Source of the DNA: Chryseobacterium flavum | GTDB taxonomy: Bacteria; Bacteroidota; Bacteroidia; Flavobacteriales; Weeksellaceae | Direction: 5' to 3' | DNA length: 64,000 nucleotides | Assembly: GCF_003385595.1 (NCBI RefSeq) | Contig: NZ_QNUE01000008.1 | Span: 1 to 64,000, forward strand | Part shown: in pieces, positions 26,628-35,269 of the stretch | How the letters are laid out: every line of letters starts with the position of its first letter | How positions within the stretch are numbered: the stretch's first letter is position 1 | Program-made: the position numbers and the translations under genes | The notes under the pieces: model-generated | What the model was told of the DNA's origin: nothing | Database searches by the model: none | Seen by the model: only the letters and a program-made list of their open reading frames with translations

Positions 26628-29603
26628 TTACTTTTTGATAAACTTAGATCGGAACTGATTCTGACCTTTTTCATCAATAGTAATTACATATCCGCCTTTA
26701 ACTAAAGCTGAAACATTAATTTTTCCGCTATTGATATTTCCGCTATCAACCAATTGGCCAGCAGCACTATAAATTTTATAAGTTGCCTTATCTGAAACTT
26801 TAGTTACATTTAAAATATCATTTACCGGGTTTGGATATAGCTGAATACCATTATTCTGAGCTCCTGTTTCTGAAGTTGCAAGATTATTGGCAATTATTAC
26901 ATTATAATCCTCTACTTCACCATTAGGGAAATCTCCACATGCAAAGTCATCCGGAATACTCTCTCCTATATAATTCGGATTCATTAAAATAGTAACAACT
27001 CTCATTCTTAACGGAGAATTTGTTACAGCTGTTGACGGAACCGTAAATGTTGCCGTTTTAGGTGTAGTTCCAACTATCAATTGCTCTATTGGCATATCCA
27101 AAACTCTCTCATTAGCTTCAAATACACCATTTTTATTAAAATCAATCCATGCAGCCATTGCATTAGTACTGGCTCCTGAAAGAGTTACAGTAAGCGATAC
27201 ACTTATTGTATTTGAACTATTGACTAATAATATTGGTTGTAAAGTTGTATTGGTAGTATAGTTTGAATAGGTTGAGCCTGCAGTTGTATTATTTACTGTT
27301 CCCAATGTTACATTAGAAATATAATTATATTGTCCACTGTCACTAGCAGATGTACAATACGCTGTACATGCAGTTGAGAAAGTAGTCACAGCAGAGTAAG
27401 GACCTGTCACACCAGAACAAACTGCTGCCACCTGAACCTGATATGGAACACAATCAGTTAAATTGGCTAATGTTGCTGAATTTGTAGAAGCAGACACCTG
27501 AGACCATGTAGAAGCAGATGCTAATTTATATTGTACAACATAAGATGCCGCACCAGCAACAGGACTCCATGAGATATTAGCTCCGGTTAGAGTAATATTC
27601 TGAGCTACAACGCCTATTGGTGCTGAGCCACATGTTACCTGCGAAGTTACAGAAACCTTTTTAACGGCATAAAAGACATTTCCAATAGCTGAAATTCTCA
27701 CTAAAACAGTCTGCCCGTTCAATGCTGACGGCATTGTATAAGATTCTGAACCATCATTAGGGGTGGATGCAGAAAGAACAGTCCAGCTTGTTCCATTATT
27801 TGTTGAGTAATCAACCTTAACATTTGCAACATTATAAGGTGCAGAGGATGTATTAGCAACATCCCATGTCAAATTGGAAGCTGCATTAGAGAAAAGATAA
27901 TTCTGGGTAATCTGGAAAGGCCCGTCATTACCAACGGTTATTGTTTGTTGTGCAGAGCTGGTCTGCTGTTGTAATATATTCGCACTGTTATCTCTTGCAG
28001 TAATAGCAAATTTAGAGTTTCTGGCTACTTGTGAAACAGATTCCCATGTATCTAATGAATTATCTAAAACTCCGGCAAGTACAGAAGAAAATTTAGGAAA
28101 ATATCTTGTTGGACTATCAGAAGGCGCAACTGATCTGAAAGATGCTCCATACGTTGTATTCCCTAAATTAGTTTTATTAATGGTCTGTGAGCTTGTAGCT
28201 CCGCTGTCCATTTGTTCCCAGGTATAGGTCATTGCATCTCCCTCCGGATCCGTAACATCAGCCGTCAGTACAAATGCAGTTTTCTTAGGAATTGTATAAT
28301 TGGAAAGAGCAGCAATTACTGGTGGATTATTTGCCACAGAAGTTTCAATATCGCAAGTTTTATTAATCAGGTTTGTTTGAATCTGACCGATGCTGGCTCT
28401 GTGAAAATAAGCATCAGAATGCTCCTGTACATCAGTAGTCGTTCCGGTTATTCCTGCATATCCCATAATAGTAGATCCGGATCCAGGCTCAACGTTTACA
28501 CCAGACCCTTCAATTGCATGTGAAAAGGTATGATTTCCTCCCAACTGGTGTCCCATTTCGTGAGCCACGTAATCAATATCAAAGTTATCTCCCATCGGAA
28601 TAGCATCTGCAGGGGAAGTAAAACCAGAACCTTTTGCTTTACTGGTAGGTGTAGCAGGGTTCACACATACACAACCGATACATCCGGCGTTTCCGCCGCC
28701 GCCACTGGCCCCAAATAAATGTCCTATATCATAATTTTCATTACCTACTACAGCGGTTAGCTTTTGCTGTAACTCAAGATTCCAGTTATTCATTTGTGAT
28801 GCTGGTGAATAAGGATCAGTGTTAGCATCTGTATAAATCAAAGAAGGATAGGATTGTAAATTTAAATGCAGTGCAAAATCTTTTTCAAAAACACCATTAA
28901 CCCTGGTAAGAGTTGCGTTAATTTGCGCTAAAGCTCCGGGAACTCCTCCAAAATATGTAGTATATTCGCCCGTAGTTGAGATTACCAATCTCATGGTACG
29001 GTATTTCTTGTCTGAATTTTTATTAAATGATCCCGGGTTATGAGAAAATGATTTTCCACTGTTATACAAGCTTTCAACTTCTTTTACAGCAGCAGGATCT
29101 TCAGTAGTACTGCATACAAAAGGCTTGTCTCCGGATTTATTTCTTTTCGGATGTACAGAATATAGTCCATTTGCTTTATCCACAGGTTCAACAAATTCAT
29201 AATTTCCGTCCTTAAACAACATAGACTGGAAATCATTTGGTGCCACCGAGAATCTGATATGATGAGTAGGATCATCAACAGAAACCCCAATATAAGAGCC
29301 TAACTCATACTTATCGGCAAGTTCTTTTACAACAACAGGGAAACTGTATACATTGAATTTTTCAATTCTTCCACTTAACGTTGGTATAGAAACAACAACC
29401 GGTTTAGCATTTGCCCCCATTTCCTGCGCTCCTTTCAATTGAGTCCTCAGTTGATTTAAGTCCAATTTGAAATACGATTCTACACGGGCAGCCTTAACTT
29501 CTGCTCTTTTTTTGACATCTACCTTACCAGAAGCCGGCGTCCATTGCCCGAACACCGTTCCTCCTACTAAAGCACACATCAAAGTAGTAAGTAGTCTTTT
29601 CAT
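26628..29603 (-). CDS. Secreted reprolysin-like zinc metalloprotease with T9SS type A sorting domain
   Basis: This is probably an extracellular endopeptidase. After a signal peptide (LLTTLMCALVGGTVFGQ) comes a ~200-residue propeptide-like region. A metzincin catalytic domain follows, with HEMGHQLGGNH at residues 348-358 and a Met-turn-like TIMGYAG about 25 residues later. Behind it are a beta-sandwich region (IAALSNYTIPKKTAF), one FnIII-like module, one GEVEDY domain (NGEVEDYNVII) and a C-terminal T9SS type A domain (QLYPNPVNDILNV ... KFIKK). The zinc ligands and the catalytic Glu are all present. The 991-aa size and layout match flavobacterial M12B-like proteases. The substrate is unknown. 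Confidence 0.93.
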   Translation of the reverse strand: MKRLLTTLMCALVGGTVFGQWTPASGKVDVKKRAEVKAARVESYFKLDLNQLRTQLKGAQEMGANAKPVVVSIPTLSGRIEKFNVYSFPVVVKELADKYELGSYIGVSVDDPTHHIRFSVAPNDFQSMLFKDGNYEFVEPVDKANGLYSVHPKRNKSGDKPFVCSTTEDPAAVKEVESLYNSGKSFSHNPGSFNKNSDKKYRTMRLVISTTGEYTTYFGGVPGALAQINATLTRVNGVFEKDFALHLNLQSYPSLIYTDANTDPYSPASQMNNWNLELQQKLTAVVGNENYDIGHLFGASGGGGNAGCIGCVCVNPATPTSKAKGSGFTSPADAIPMGDNFDIDYVAHEMGHQLGGNHTFSHAIEGSGVNVEPGSGSTIMGYAGITGTTTDVQEHSDAYFHRASIGQIQTNLINKTCDIETSVANNPPVIAALSNYTIPKKTAFVLTADVTDPEGDAMTYTWEQMDSGATSSQTINKTNLGNTTYGASFRSVAPSDSPTRYFPKFSSVLAGVLDNSLDTWESVSQVARNSKFAITARDNSANILQQQTSSAQQTITVGNDGPFQITQNYLFSNAASNLTWDVANTSSAPYNVANVKVDYSTNNGTSWTVLSASTPNDGSESYTMPSALNGQTVLVRISAIGNVFYAVKKVSVTSQVTCGSAPIGVVAQNITLTGANISWSPVAGAASYVVQYKLASASTWSQVSASTNSATLANLTDCVPYQVQVAAVCSGVTGPYSAVTTFSTACTAYCTSASDSGQYNYISNVTLGTVNNTTAGSTYSNYTTNTTLQPILLVNSSNTISVSLTVTLSGASTNAMAAWIDFNKNGVFEANERVLDMPIEQLIVGTTPKTATFTVPSTAVTNSPLRMRVVTILMNPNYIGESIPDDFACGDFPNGEVEDYNVIIANNLATSETGAQNNGIQLYPNPVNDILNVTKVSDKATYKIYSAAGQLVDSGNINSGKINVSALVKGGYVITIDEKGQNQFRSKFIKK

Positions 29604-29878
29604 AAAATGTTAATTATATTTTTTTTCCAAATATAACCATTTTATACTATAAATATTTAAAACTTAAATATTAAATAAAAAGAATACTACCACAAAAATT
29701 AAAATTGATTACAAAAACACAAAAATTAAGTTAAATTTATTTATTTTCAATTTCAAAAAAAATATTGATTTTATTATACAATAACCCACCAATACTACAT
29801 AAAATTAAAAATTTAACAATTTCAAAACCACTTTAATTTTAGCAGGTATTTAAAATCAGATCATGCCATAAAACATAA

Positions 29879-29899
29879 AAAGGAGCTAGATGCTCCTTT
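29879..29899 (-). terminator. Terminator overlapping the DUF6048 stop codon
   Basis: An 8-bp stem (AAAGGAGC) closes a 5-nt loop and is followed by a T-run on the minus strand. The TAA stop at 29900-29898 lies inside the 5' arm as transcribed. The region 29604-29878 is very AT-rich with no gene seen. Confidence 0.75.
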
Positions 29900-30557
29900 A
29901 AAATTTATATGCTATATTCCATGCAAATCCCATATTAAATTTGGAGGAGCTTCTTCCAAATCCGGGGATTATCATGGGAGATATCTCTTCCTGTTTTGAT
30001 GTATATACCAGATATCGTGGCTGAAGGTTTACATCAATATAGAAATTGGAATTAAACAGCTGTACTCTTCCCCCGATAGTTCCCTCCAGCCAGAAAGAGG
30101 TCTGGGATGAAGAAGGAAAAGACACAGAAGAACTACTGCCTCCAAAACCGCGAACCGGGATTGCCATATACTCCTGATTATAAAATGAACCGGCTACTTT
30201 TCCACCGGCATAAAATCCATTGAATTCATTTTCTGCATCTTTTGCCAACATATAAAATGCCCCCAGTTTAACAAAAGGACCATTTACTTTGGCATCGTAG
30301 CCATTCTTCTGATATATGTTTTTCTCAAACCCGGCTTCAGCAATAGCGTGTACATTCCCTTTTATTTTTGAAGAAATAAATCCCTGGTATAATTTTCTAT
30401 CTGAAAAAAAAGCCGTACCGGTATTAAGAACATCAAAACCAACCATAAAGTTCGGTTCATATTTCCAATGATCCTTTTTATCTTCTTTTTTATCCTGAGC
30501 CCAGTTAAAAATACCAAATAAACTAAAAAAGAAGGTAAAGATTAGTCTTGTCTTCAT
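29898..30557 (-). CDS. DUF6048 family outer-membrane beta-barrel-like protein
   Basis: A signal peptide (MKTRLIFTFFFSLFGIFNWAQ) is followed by alternating aromatic/polar strands (FMVGFDVLNTGTAFFSD, HAIAEAGFEKNIY, GFYAGGKVAGSFY, FWLEGTIGGRVQLF, FYIDVNLQPRYLVY) that end in an aromatic residue (NIAYKF), as outer-membrane beta-barrels do. The 219-aa protein matches the lineage-specific DUF6048 family by my recollection. It overlaps the DUF6452 gene by 35 bp, and the pair lies next to rlmD, an arrangement common in flavobacteria. A structural or assembly role in the outer membrane is inferred; the function is unknown. Confidence 0.78.
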   Translation of the reverse strand: MKTRLIFTFFFSLFGIFNWAQDKKEDKKDHWKYEPNFMVGFDVLNTGTAFFSDRKLYQGFISSKIKGNVHAIAEAGFEKNIYQKNGYDAKVNGPFVKLGAFYMLAKDAENEFNGFYAGGKVAGSFYNQEYMAIPVRGFGGSSSSVSFPSSSQTSFWLEGTIGGRVQLFNSNFYIDVNLQPRYLVYTSKQEEISPMIIPGFGRSSSKFNMGFAWNIAYKF

Positions 30558-30999
30558 TCTCTATATAATTTTGCCCCTCCTGTAAACCCTGAACAGGAGT
30601 TGGAGTTATTAATTCTGAATTTAAATTTTCATATGTTTTTTTTATTCCGCATCCGGGAGACACATATGTAGATTTAGTAGTATACTTTATCCTGACTTTG
30701 GATTCAGCTCCTTTATCCCTTAACCTAAAATAAACATCCGTATAAGGAGAGTCATCTACTCTTAAGGGAATAAGCCTTGAATCTACATTTCCAACACCAC
30801 CAAGCTGAACTTTTCCTGTACCGTAATCTACAGCCACATATAACGAATCCAGGGTCATCGCCTTTCCTGTTTCAAATGACCTGAATGCGATATTTATTCT
30901 CGGTGTGCCTTCTCCGCTTTCACATATGTCATCATCTCCACCACAGGAAGTAAGTATTCCCATCAGGCAGGTTATCATAAAAAATTTAAAATATTTCAT
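30523..30999 (-). CDS. DUF6452 family lipoprotein
   Basis: The N-terminus is a lipoprotein signal with lipobox LTSC at residues 16-19 (FMITCLMGILTSCGGDDD); the Gly and Asp residues after the Cys fit surface-exported flavobacterial lipoproteins. The ~135-residue remainder is beta-rich, with a conserved-looking PGCGIKKTYENLN segment, and matches the DUF6452 family by recollection. Its 3' end overlaps the start of the DUF6048 gene, implying coupled translation and a joint envelope role. The function is unknown. Confidence 0.78.
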   Translation of the reverse strand: MKYFKFFMITCLMGILTSCGGDDDICESGEGTPRINIAFRSFETGKAMTLDSLYVAVDYGTGKVQLGGVGNVDSRLIPLRVDDSPYTDVYFRLRDKGAESKVRIKYTTKSTYVSPGCGIKKTYENLNSELITPTPVQGLQEGQNYIENEDKTNLYLLF

Positions 31000-31072
31000 C
31001 TGTACATTCTATTTTAATCTTATCAGATGGAACTTGCGTTTCATATAAGATCTGAATTCAAATTTAAATAAT

Positions 31073-32479
31073 TTATTTTTTAACCAATAAGGCAATATTT
31101 TCAACATGATGGGTCTGTGGGAACATATCTACCGGTAATATTTTAACCAGTGTATAATATTCCTTCATCAATGCCAGATCTCTCGCCTGTGTAGCCGAGT
31201 TGCAGCTTACATACACTACTTTTTCAGGTGAAAGCTTCAGGATCTGCTCTACCACCTTCTGATGCATCCCGTCTCGTGGGGGATCTGTGATCAGAATATC
31301 TGCTTTAGGATGATTAGCTAAGAATTCATCATTGAAAATATCTTTCATATCTCCACAATAGAAAGTTGTATTGGTAAGTCCATTTAATTCAGCGTGCTCA
31401 ATTGCTGCATCTATCGCTTCCTGCACCGATTCAATTCCAATTACCTGTTTTGCATTTCTTGCAACATATTGTGCAATTGTTCCTGTTCCCGTATACAGAT
31501 CATACACTACTTCATCTCCTTTCAAATCTGCAAATTCCAAGGTCTTTCTGTATAATTCCAATGCCTGTTTATAATTGGTTTGAAAGAATGACTTCGGCCC
31601 GATCTTAAATTTCAATCCGTCCATTTCTTCCATCAGATATCCATCACCAGAATATACATTAATGTCCAGATCATAGATTGAATCATTAGCTTTTGGATTA
31701 ATAGCGTATACCAAAGTTTTAATCTGAGGAAACTTTTCTAATAAAAACTGGAAAAGCTTTTCTCTGTTCTCCTTTTCCTCGCGGAAAAGCTGAAAAAGAA
31801 CCATCCATTCTCCTTTGGAATTCTGTCTCATCATTAAAGTCCTCAGGAAACCTTCATGGTTCCTTACATCAAAAAAGTCAAGACCATTCTGAACACTATA
31901 TTCTTTTACTGCAAGCCTTATTGCATTAGAAGGATCTTCCTGCAGGAAACATTCTTTAAGATCTAAAATTTTACTCCACATTCCGGGAATATGAAATCCT
32001 AAAGCATCTTTACTCCCAAAATTTTCTTCAGAACTTATTTCGTACTGAGTAAGCCATCTTGCATTAGAAAAGGAAAACTCCATCTTATTTCTATAAAAAT
32101 ACTGTTCTTCAGAACCCAGGATAGGTACCGTTTCAAAATCATCAATACCTCCAATTCTTTTAATATTGTTATATACTTCTTCCTGTTTAAAATCAAGCTG
32201 CTTTTCATAGCTCATATTCTGCCATTTACATCCTCCACAGGTTCCGAAATGTATACATTTAGGCTCTGTTCTGAACGGAGATTTCTCTAAGATGTCTATT
32301 GCTTCCGCTTCATAGTATTTGGATTTTGCTTTTTTGACTCTTACATTTACCAGATCTCCGGGAATAGCTCCTGAAACCAGTACTGTTTTACCCTCTTCTG
32401 TTCTTCCAATAGCAACACCTTTTGCACCGGCAGCCACAAGCTTAATATTTTCAAGAATAATATTTTTCTTCTTTTTCAT
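31073..32479 (-). CDS. rlmD: 23S rRNA (uracil-5-)-methyltransferase RlmD/RumA-type
   Basis: The enzyme methylates a specific uridine of 23S rRNA with S-adenosylmethionine. The protein has an N-terminal TRAM domain (VSGAIPGDLVNVRVKKAKSKY), an iron-sulfur Cys motif (CIHFGTCGGCKW), a SAM-binding DLYTGTGTIAQY, the DPPRDGMH motif and the catalytic Cys in VYVSCNSATQARDL. I start it at MKKKKNIILEN (468 aa). A longer frame from 32539 would begin upstream of the gene's own -7 box and inside the terminator of the preceding gene, so it cannot be right. Confidence 0.95.
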   Translation of the reverse strand: MKKKKNIILENIKLVAAGAKGVAIGRTEEGKTVLVSGAIPGDLVNVRVKKAKSKYYEAEAIDILEKSPFRTEPKCIHFGTCGGCKWQNMSYEKQLDFKQEEVYNNIKRIGGIDDFETVPILGSEEQYFYRNKMEFSFSNARWLTQYEISSEENFGSKDALGFHIPGMWSKILDLKECFLQEDPSNAIRLAVKEYSVQNGLDFFDVRNHEGFLRTLMMRQNSKGEWMVLFQLFREEKENREKLFQFLLEKFPQIKTLVYAINPKANDSIYDLDINVYSGDGYLMEEMDGLKFKIGPKSFFQTNYKQALELYRKTLEFADLKGDEVVYDLYTGTGTIAQYVARNAKQVIGIESVQEAIDAAIEHAELNGLTNTTFYCGDMKDIFNDEFLANHPKADILITDPPRDGMHQKVVEQILKLSPEKVVYVSCNSATQARDLALMKEYYTLVKILPVDMFPQTHHVENIALLVKK

Positions 32480-32528
32480 TCTACAAATTCTATTTTTTCT
32501 GTATTTGAAACCGTTCCGTTCCGTTCTG

Positions 32529-32536
32529 CAAAAATA
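32529..32536 (-). promoter_or_regulatory. -7 box of rlmD
   Basis: TATTTTTG on the minus strand matches TAnnTTTG, about 50 nt before the chosen rlmD ATG and just after the previous gene's terminator. Confidence 0.6.
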
Positions 32537-32544
32537 CAATAAAA

Positions 32545-32570
32545 AAAACCTTATCCGAAGATAAGGTTTT
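32545..32570 (-). terminator. Terminator of the thioredoxin-fold lipoprotein gene
   Basis: An 11-bp stem (AAAACCTTATC) closes a stable tetraloop and is followed by eight T residues on the minus strand. Confidence 0.85.
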
Positions 32571-32588
32571 CATCTATATCAAAGTTTA

Positions 32589-34118
32589 CTATTTCGTTGG
32601 AGCCGATTGTGGGTTTGCCGGTTGCTGGGCAGACGGGTCTACCTGTAATCCTGGTTGCAGCTGCATATTCGGATCTACTTTAGGAGCCGAAAGACCTGTT
32701 AATTTATCCAAAACAGTTACCAGTTCCGGCTCTCCTAAATTTACGAAAGACCTGCTGGCAATTTTACCATCTTTATCAATGATAACAAAACAAGGCAATT
32801 TGAATCCGTAAACGCCGTACTTTTTAGCAATTTCTGATTCCATACCTTTTTCTCCATATACATTTACTCCCTGAATCCCCTTCAATAAAGAATTGCTTGT
32901 TTTAACAAACTGATCTTTTGTATCATCAACGTTTACAAATACAAAGTTCATTTTAGATTTATAAAAGTTAACCACTTCTTTTAATACAGGGACTGTCGCT
33001 TCACTAATATAAGGATTCCATGAAGCATAAAAGAATAACATATAAGGCTTTCCTTTGTTTTCAGAAAGCTTGTATGCTTTCCCATCCTGTTTTACCAAAG
33101 GAGCTTCAGGAGCTGCTTCACCGATTTTTAATCCTGTAATTGCTACCTGCATTTTAAGCAAGTCACTTTTAATAGTAGCATCCTTAATATCAGTATCAAT
33201 GATTTTTTTGATTTTATCAATTTTATTAGCAGGAGTTGTAGGATGGATGTCGGCCTGCGCCATTACAAAAGCTAAAAGATAATCTTTAGCAGTCTGAGAG
33301 ATTTCTTTTTTAGTCTTCAGATATTGGGCAAACAGCTCAGAAGTCGTAATATCTGCTTTCCCTTTACTGTTTGCTTCAGCATATTTCTGGAAATCAGGAG
33401 TCATTTTAACCAATAAGTACTGTCTGTAAAGCGGTATTGTTTTTACCATTGCATCTTTATCATCTTCTAATTTGGTTTCATAATCTTTAAAAGCTTTAGA
33501 TGATTTATATGATGGGTTTCCTGCCATTGGGCCATGTGACATTTCATAGTTTGCAAGCAAATTCAGGATGGTTACTTTAACATCATTCTTTTTCCATGTC
33601 ACAAGTCCGCTGCTTGGATTATTCTTTTTTGCCAGCTCATCAACGTTTTTATTGATATCTGCTTCTACTTTACGAACTCCTTTCAAAAATGCAGCTTCAT
33701 CACCTGCCATCAGTTGGTTTAAGTTTACCTTACCTGCATATTCTGCCAGGAACTTCTGAGTAGCCTGTAAAAAGTCATTATTCTTTTTAGCATCTCCGGT
33801 AATAACATACTCATTTGGAAAGGTCATTCCGTTTCCTGAAATATTTACATTTTGTCCTCTTTCAAGATAGATAAGGTTCTGCCTGTTAGCATAATTAATT
33901 ACATACATTCCATCTTTAGGAGCTTCAAAGTTTCCGGAAAAGTTACCGTCTTTATCTAAACCTATATTAATCAAAGGTAAGGTTCCCACTCCTGAAGCTT
34001 CTACGAATTCAATTCTTTCTAGTGGTGAACCTCCAGTAATTTTTCCTTTTACTTCTACTTTTTTTGAACAAGACATCACGAAAACCGCGATGATAAACAA
34101 TAAAAGATATTTTTTCAT
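32589..34118 (-). CDS. Thioredoxin-fold lipoprotein lacking a CxxC motif (TlpA/DUF4369-like)
   Basis: A lipoprotein signal (LLLFIIAVFVMSC) anchors the 509-aa protein in the envelope. Residues ~20-120 resemble a DUF4369 beta domain (KGKITGGSPLERIEFVEA, LDKDGNFSGNF), followed by a helical middle. The C-terminal ~130 residues are a TlpA/AhpC-like thioredoxin fold (GKAYKLSENKGKPYMLFFYASW...). Where these proteins usually have WCGPC, the sequence reads WNPYISE, so both redox Cys are missing. The cis-Pro loop is kept (KLPCFVIIDKDGK). The last ~25 residues are a Gln/Pro-rich tail. It should not act as a classical disulfide oxidoreductase; a binding or chaperone-like role is possible. It has its own promoter and terminator. 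Confidence 0.85.
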   Translation of the reverse strand: MKKYLLLFIIAVFVMSCSKKVEVKGKITGGSPLERIEFVEASGVGTLPLINIGLDKDGNFSGNFEAPKDGMYVINYANRQNLIYLERGQNVNISGNGMTFPNEYVITGDAKKNNDFLQATQKFLAEYAGKVNLNQLMAGDEAAFLKGVRKVEADINKNVDELAKKNNPSSGLVTWKKNDVKVTILNLLANYEMSHGPMAGNPSYKSSKAFKDYETKLEDDKDAMVKTIPLYRQYLLVKMTPDFQKYAEANSKGKADITTSELFAQYLKTKKEISQTAKDYLLAFVMAQADIHPTTPANKIDKIKKIIDTDIKDATIKSDLLKMQVAITGLKIGEAAPEAPLVKQDGKAYKLSENKGKPYMLFFYASWNPYISEATVPVLKEVVNFYKSKMNFVFVNVDDTKDQFVKTSNSLLKGIQGVNVYGEKGMESEIAKKYGVYGFKLPCFVIIDKDGKIASRSFVNLGEPELVTVLDKLTGLSAPKVDPNMQLQPGLQVDPSAQQPANPQSAPTK

Positions 34119-34137
34119 TTCAATTTTTAATATTACA

Positions 34138-34145
34138 CAAAAATA
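34138..34145 (-). promoter_or_regulatory. -7 box of the thioredoxin-fold lipoprotein gene
   Basis: TATTTTTG on the minus strand matches TAnnTTTG, 19 nt before the ATG. Confidence 0.6.
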
Positions 34146-34477
34146 CGCTTTTTAAGGCTTCTTAATTCACACCGATTATTTTTTTTAAAAATTTTATGAA
34201 GCCTCCCATTAAAGAGATCTCCAGCATTTTTTAGCCGCTTTCTTATTATTAAAAAACAATTCTATTACCCACCAAATATAGACTTATTAAATAAAGAATA
34301 CCAAAGCATATTTAATAAGTTAACAAACTTTAACAAGAAAAATATTTTAAATAAAATTATATTCCAATAAAGATCATATAAATACCTTTGGAATAATACC
34401 CTTATGGCTTAAAAATAAGCCATAAAAAAATACCATTTATAGAAATGGTATTTTTTTAAATAAATTTAATTTATGTA
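34146..34477. other. Intergenic region between the lipoprotein gene and sdhB
   Basis: No gene is seen. The sequence is very AT-rich. It contains two hairpins near its right end: TTATGGCTT/AAGCCATAA (34402-34425) and the sdh terminator (34428-34453). Confidence 0.6.
34428..34453 (-). terminator. Terminator of sdhCAB
   Basis: An 11-bp stem (AAATACCATTT and complement) around a short loop has T-runs on both strands. It lies 25 nt after the sdhB stop codon. Confidence 0.8.
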
Positions 34478-35245
34478 TTATCCCTGATCAACAAGGGCTG
34501 ACATGTATTCTCTGTTCATTCTTGCAATATTTTCAAGAGAAATTCCTTTAGGACATTCTATTTCACATGCTCCTGTATTTGAACAGTTCCCGAATCCTTC
34601 TTCATCCATAGCCTTAACCATATTCAGAACTCTTCTCTTTGCTTCTACCCTACCCTGAGGAAGCAGCGCAAACTGAGAAACTTTAGCTCCTACAAACAGC
34701 ATTGCTGATCCGTTTTTACAAGTAGCTACACAAGCACCACATCCGATACAGGCAGCAGCATCCATCGCTTTATCCGCATCTTCTTTAGGCACCGGAATAG
34801 CATTGGCATCCAATGTATTTCCCGAAGTATTTACAGATACGAAACCACCGGCAGCCATTACTCTGTCAAATGCACTTCTGTCTACCATTAAATCTTTAAT
34901 AACAGGGAAGGCAGCACTTCTCCATGGTTCAATAACGATCGTCTCACCGTCTTTAAACATCCTCATATGAAGCTGGCATGTGGTAATACCTGTGTCCGGA
35001 CCATGAGCTCTACCATTGATGTAAAGAGAACACATTCCACAGATCCCCTCACGACAGTCGTGGTCAAAAGCTACAGGTTCTTTTCCTTCGTTAATTAAGT
35101 TTTCGTTTAGAATATCCAACATCTCTAAAAATGAAGAGTCTGTAGAAACATCTGATATTTTATAGGTCTCAAACTGACCTTTAGATTTATTATTTTTTTG
35201 TCTCCAAATTTTCAGCGTAAGATGTAAGCCTTTTTTTGCACTCAT
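34478..35245 (-). CDS. sdhB: Succinate dehydrogenase/fumarate reductase iron-sulfur subunit
   Basis: SdhB passes electrons from SdhA to the membrane quinone site through three iron-sulfur clusters. The 255-aa protein has the plant-type [2Fe-2S] Cys set ([12 protein letters not shown]), the first ferredoxin cluster ([14 protein letters not shown]) and the second ([14 protein letters not shown]). It is the last gene of sdhCAB, 24 bp after sdhA, with a terminator following. The layout and lack of a fourth subunit match the Bacteroidota type-B enzyme. Confidence 0.97.
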   Translation of the reverse strand: MSAKKGLHLTLKIWRQKNNKSKGQFETYKISDVSTDSSFLEMLDILNENLINEGKEPVAFDHDCREGICGMCSLYINGRAHGPDTGITTCQLHMRMFKDGETIVIEPWRSAAFPVIKDLMVDRSAFDRVMAAGGFVSVNTSGNTLDANAIPVPKEDADKAMDAAACIGCGACVATCKNGSAMLFVGAKVSQFALLPQGRVEAKRRVLNMVKAMDEEGFGNCSNTGACEIECPKGISLENIARMNREYMSALVDQG

Positions 35246-35269
35246 AATTATATATTTATAGGTTGGAGA

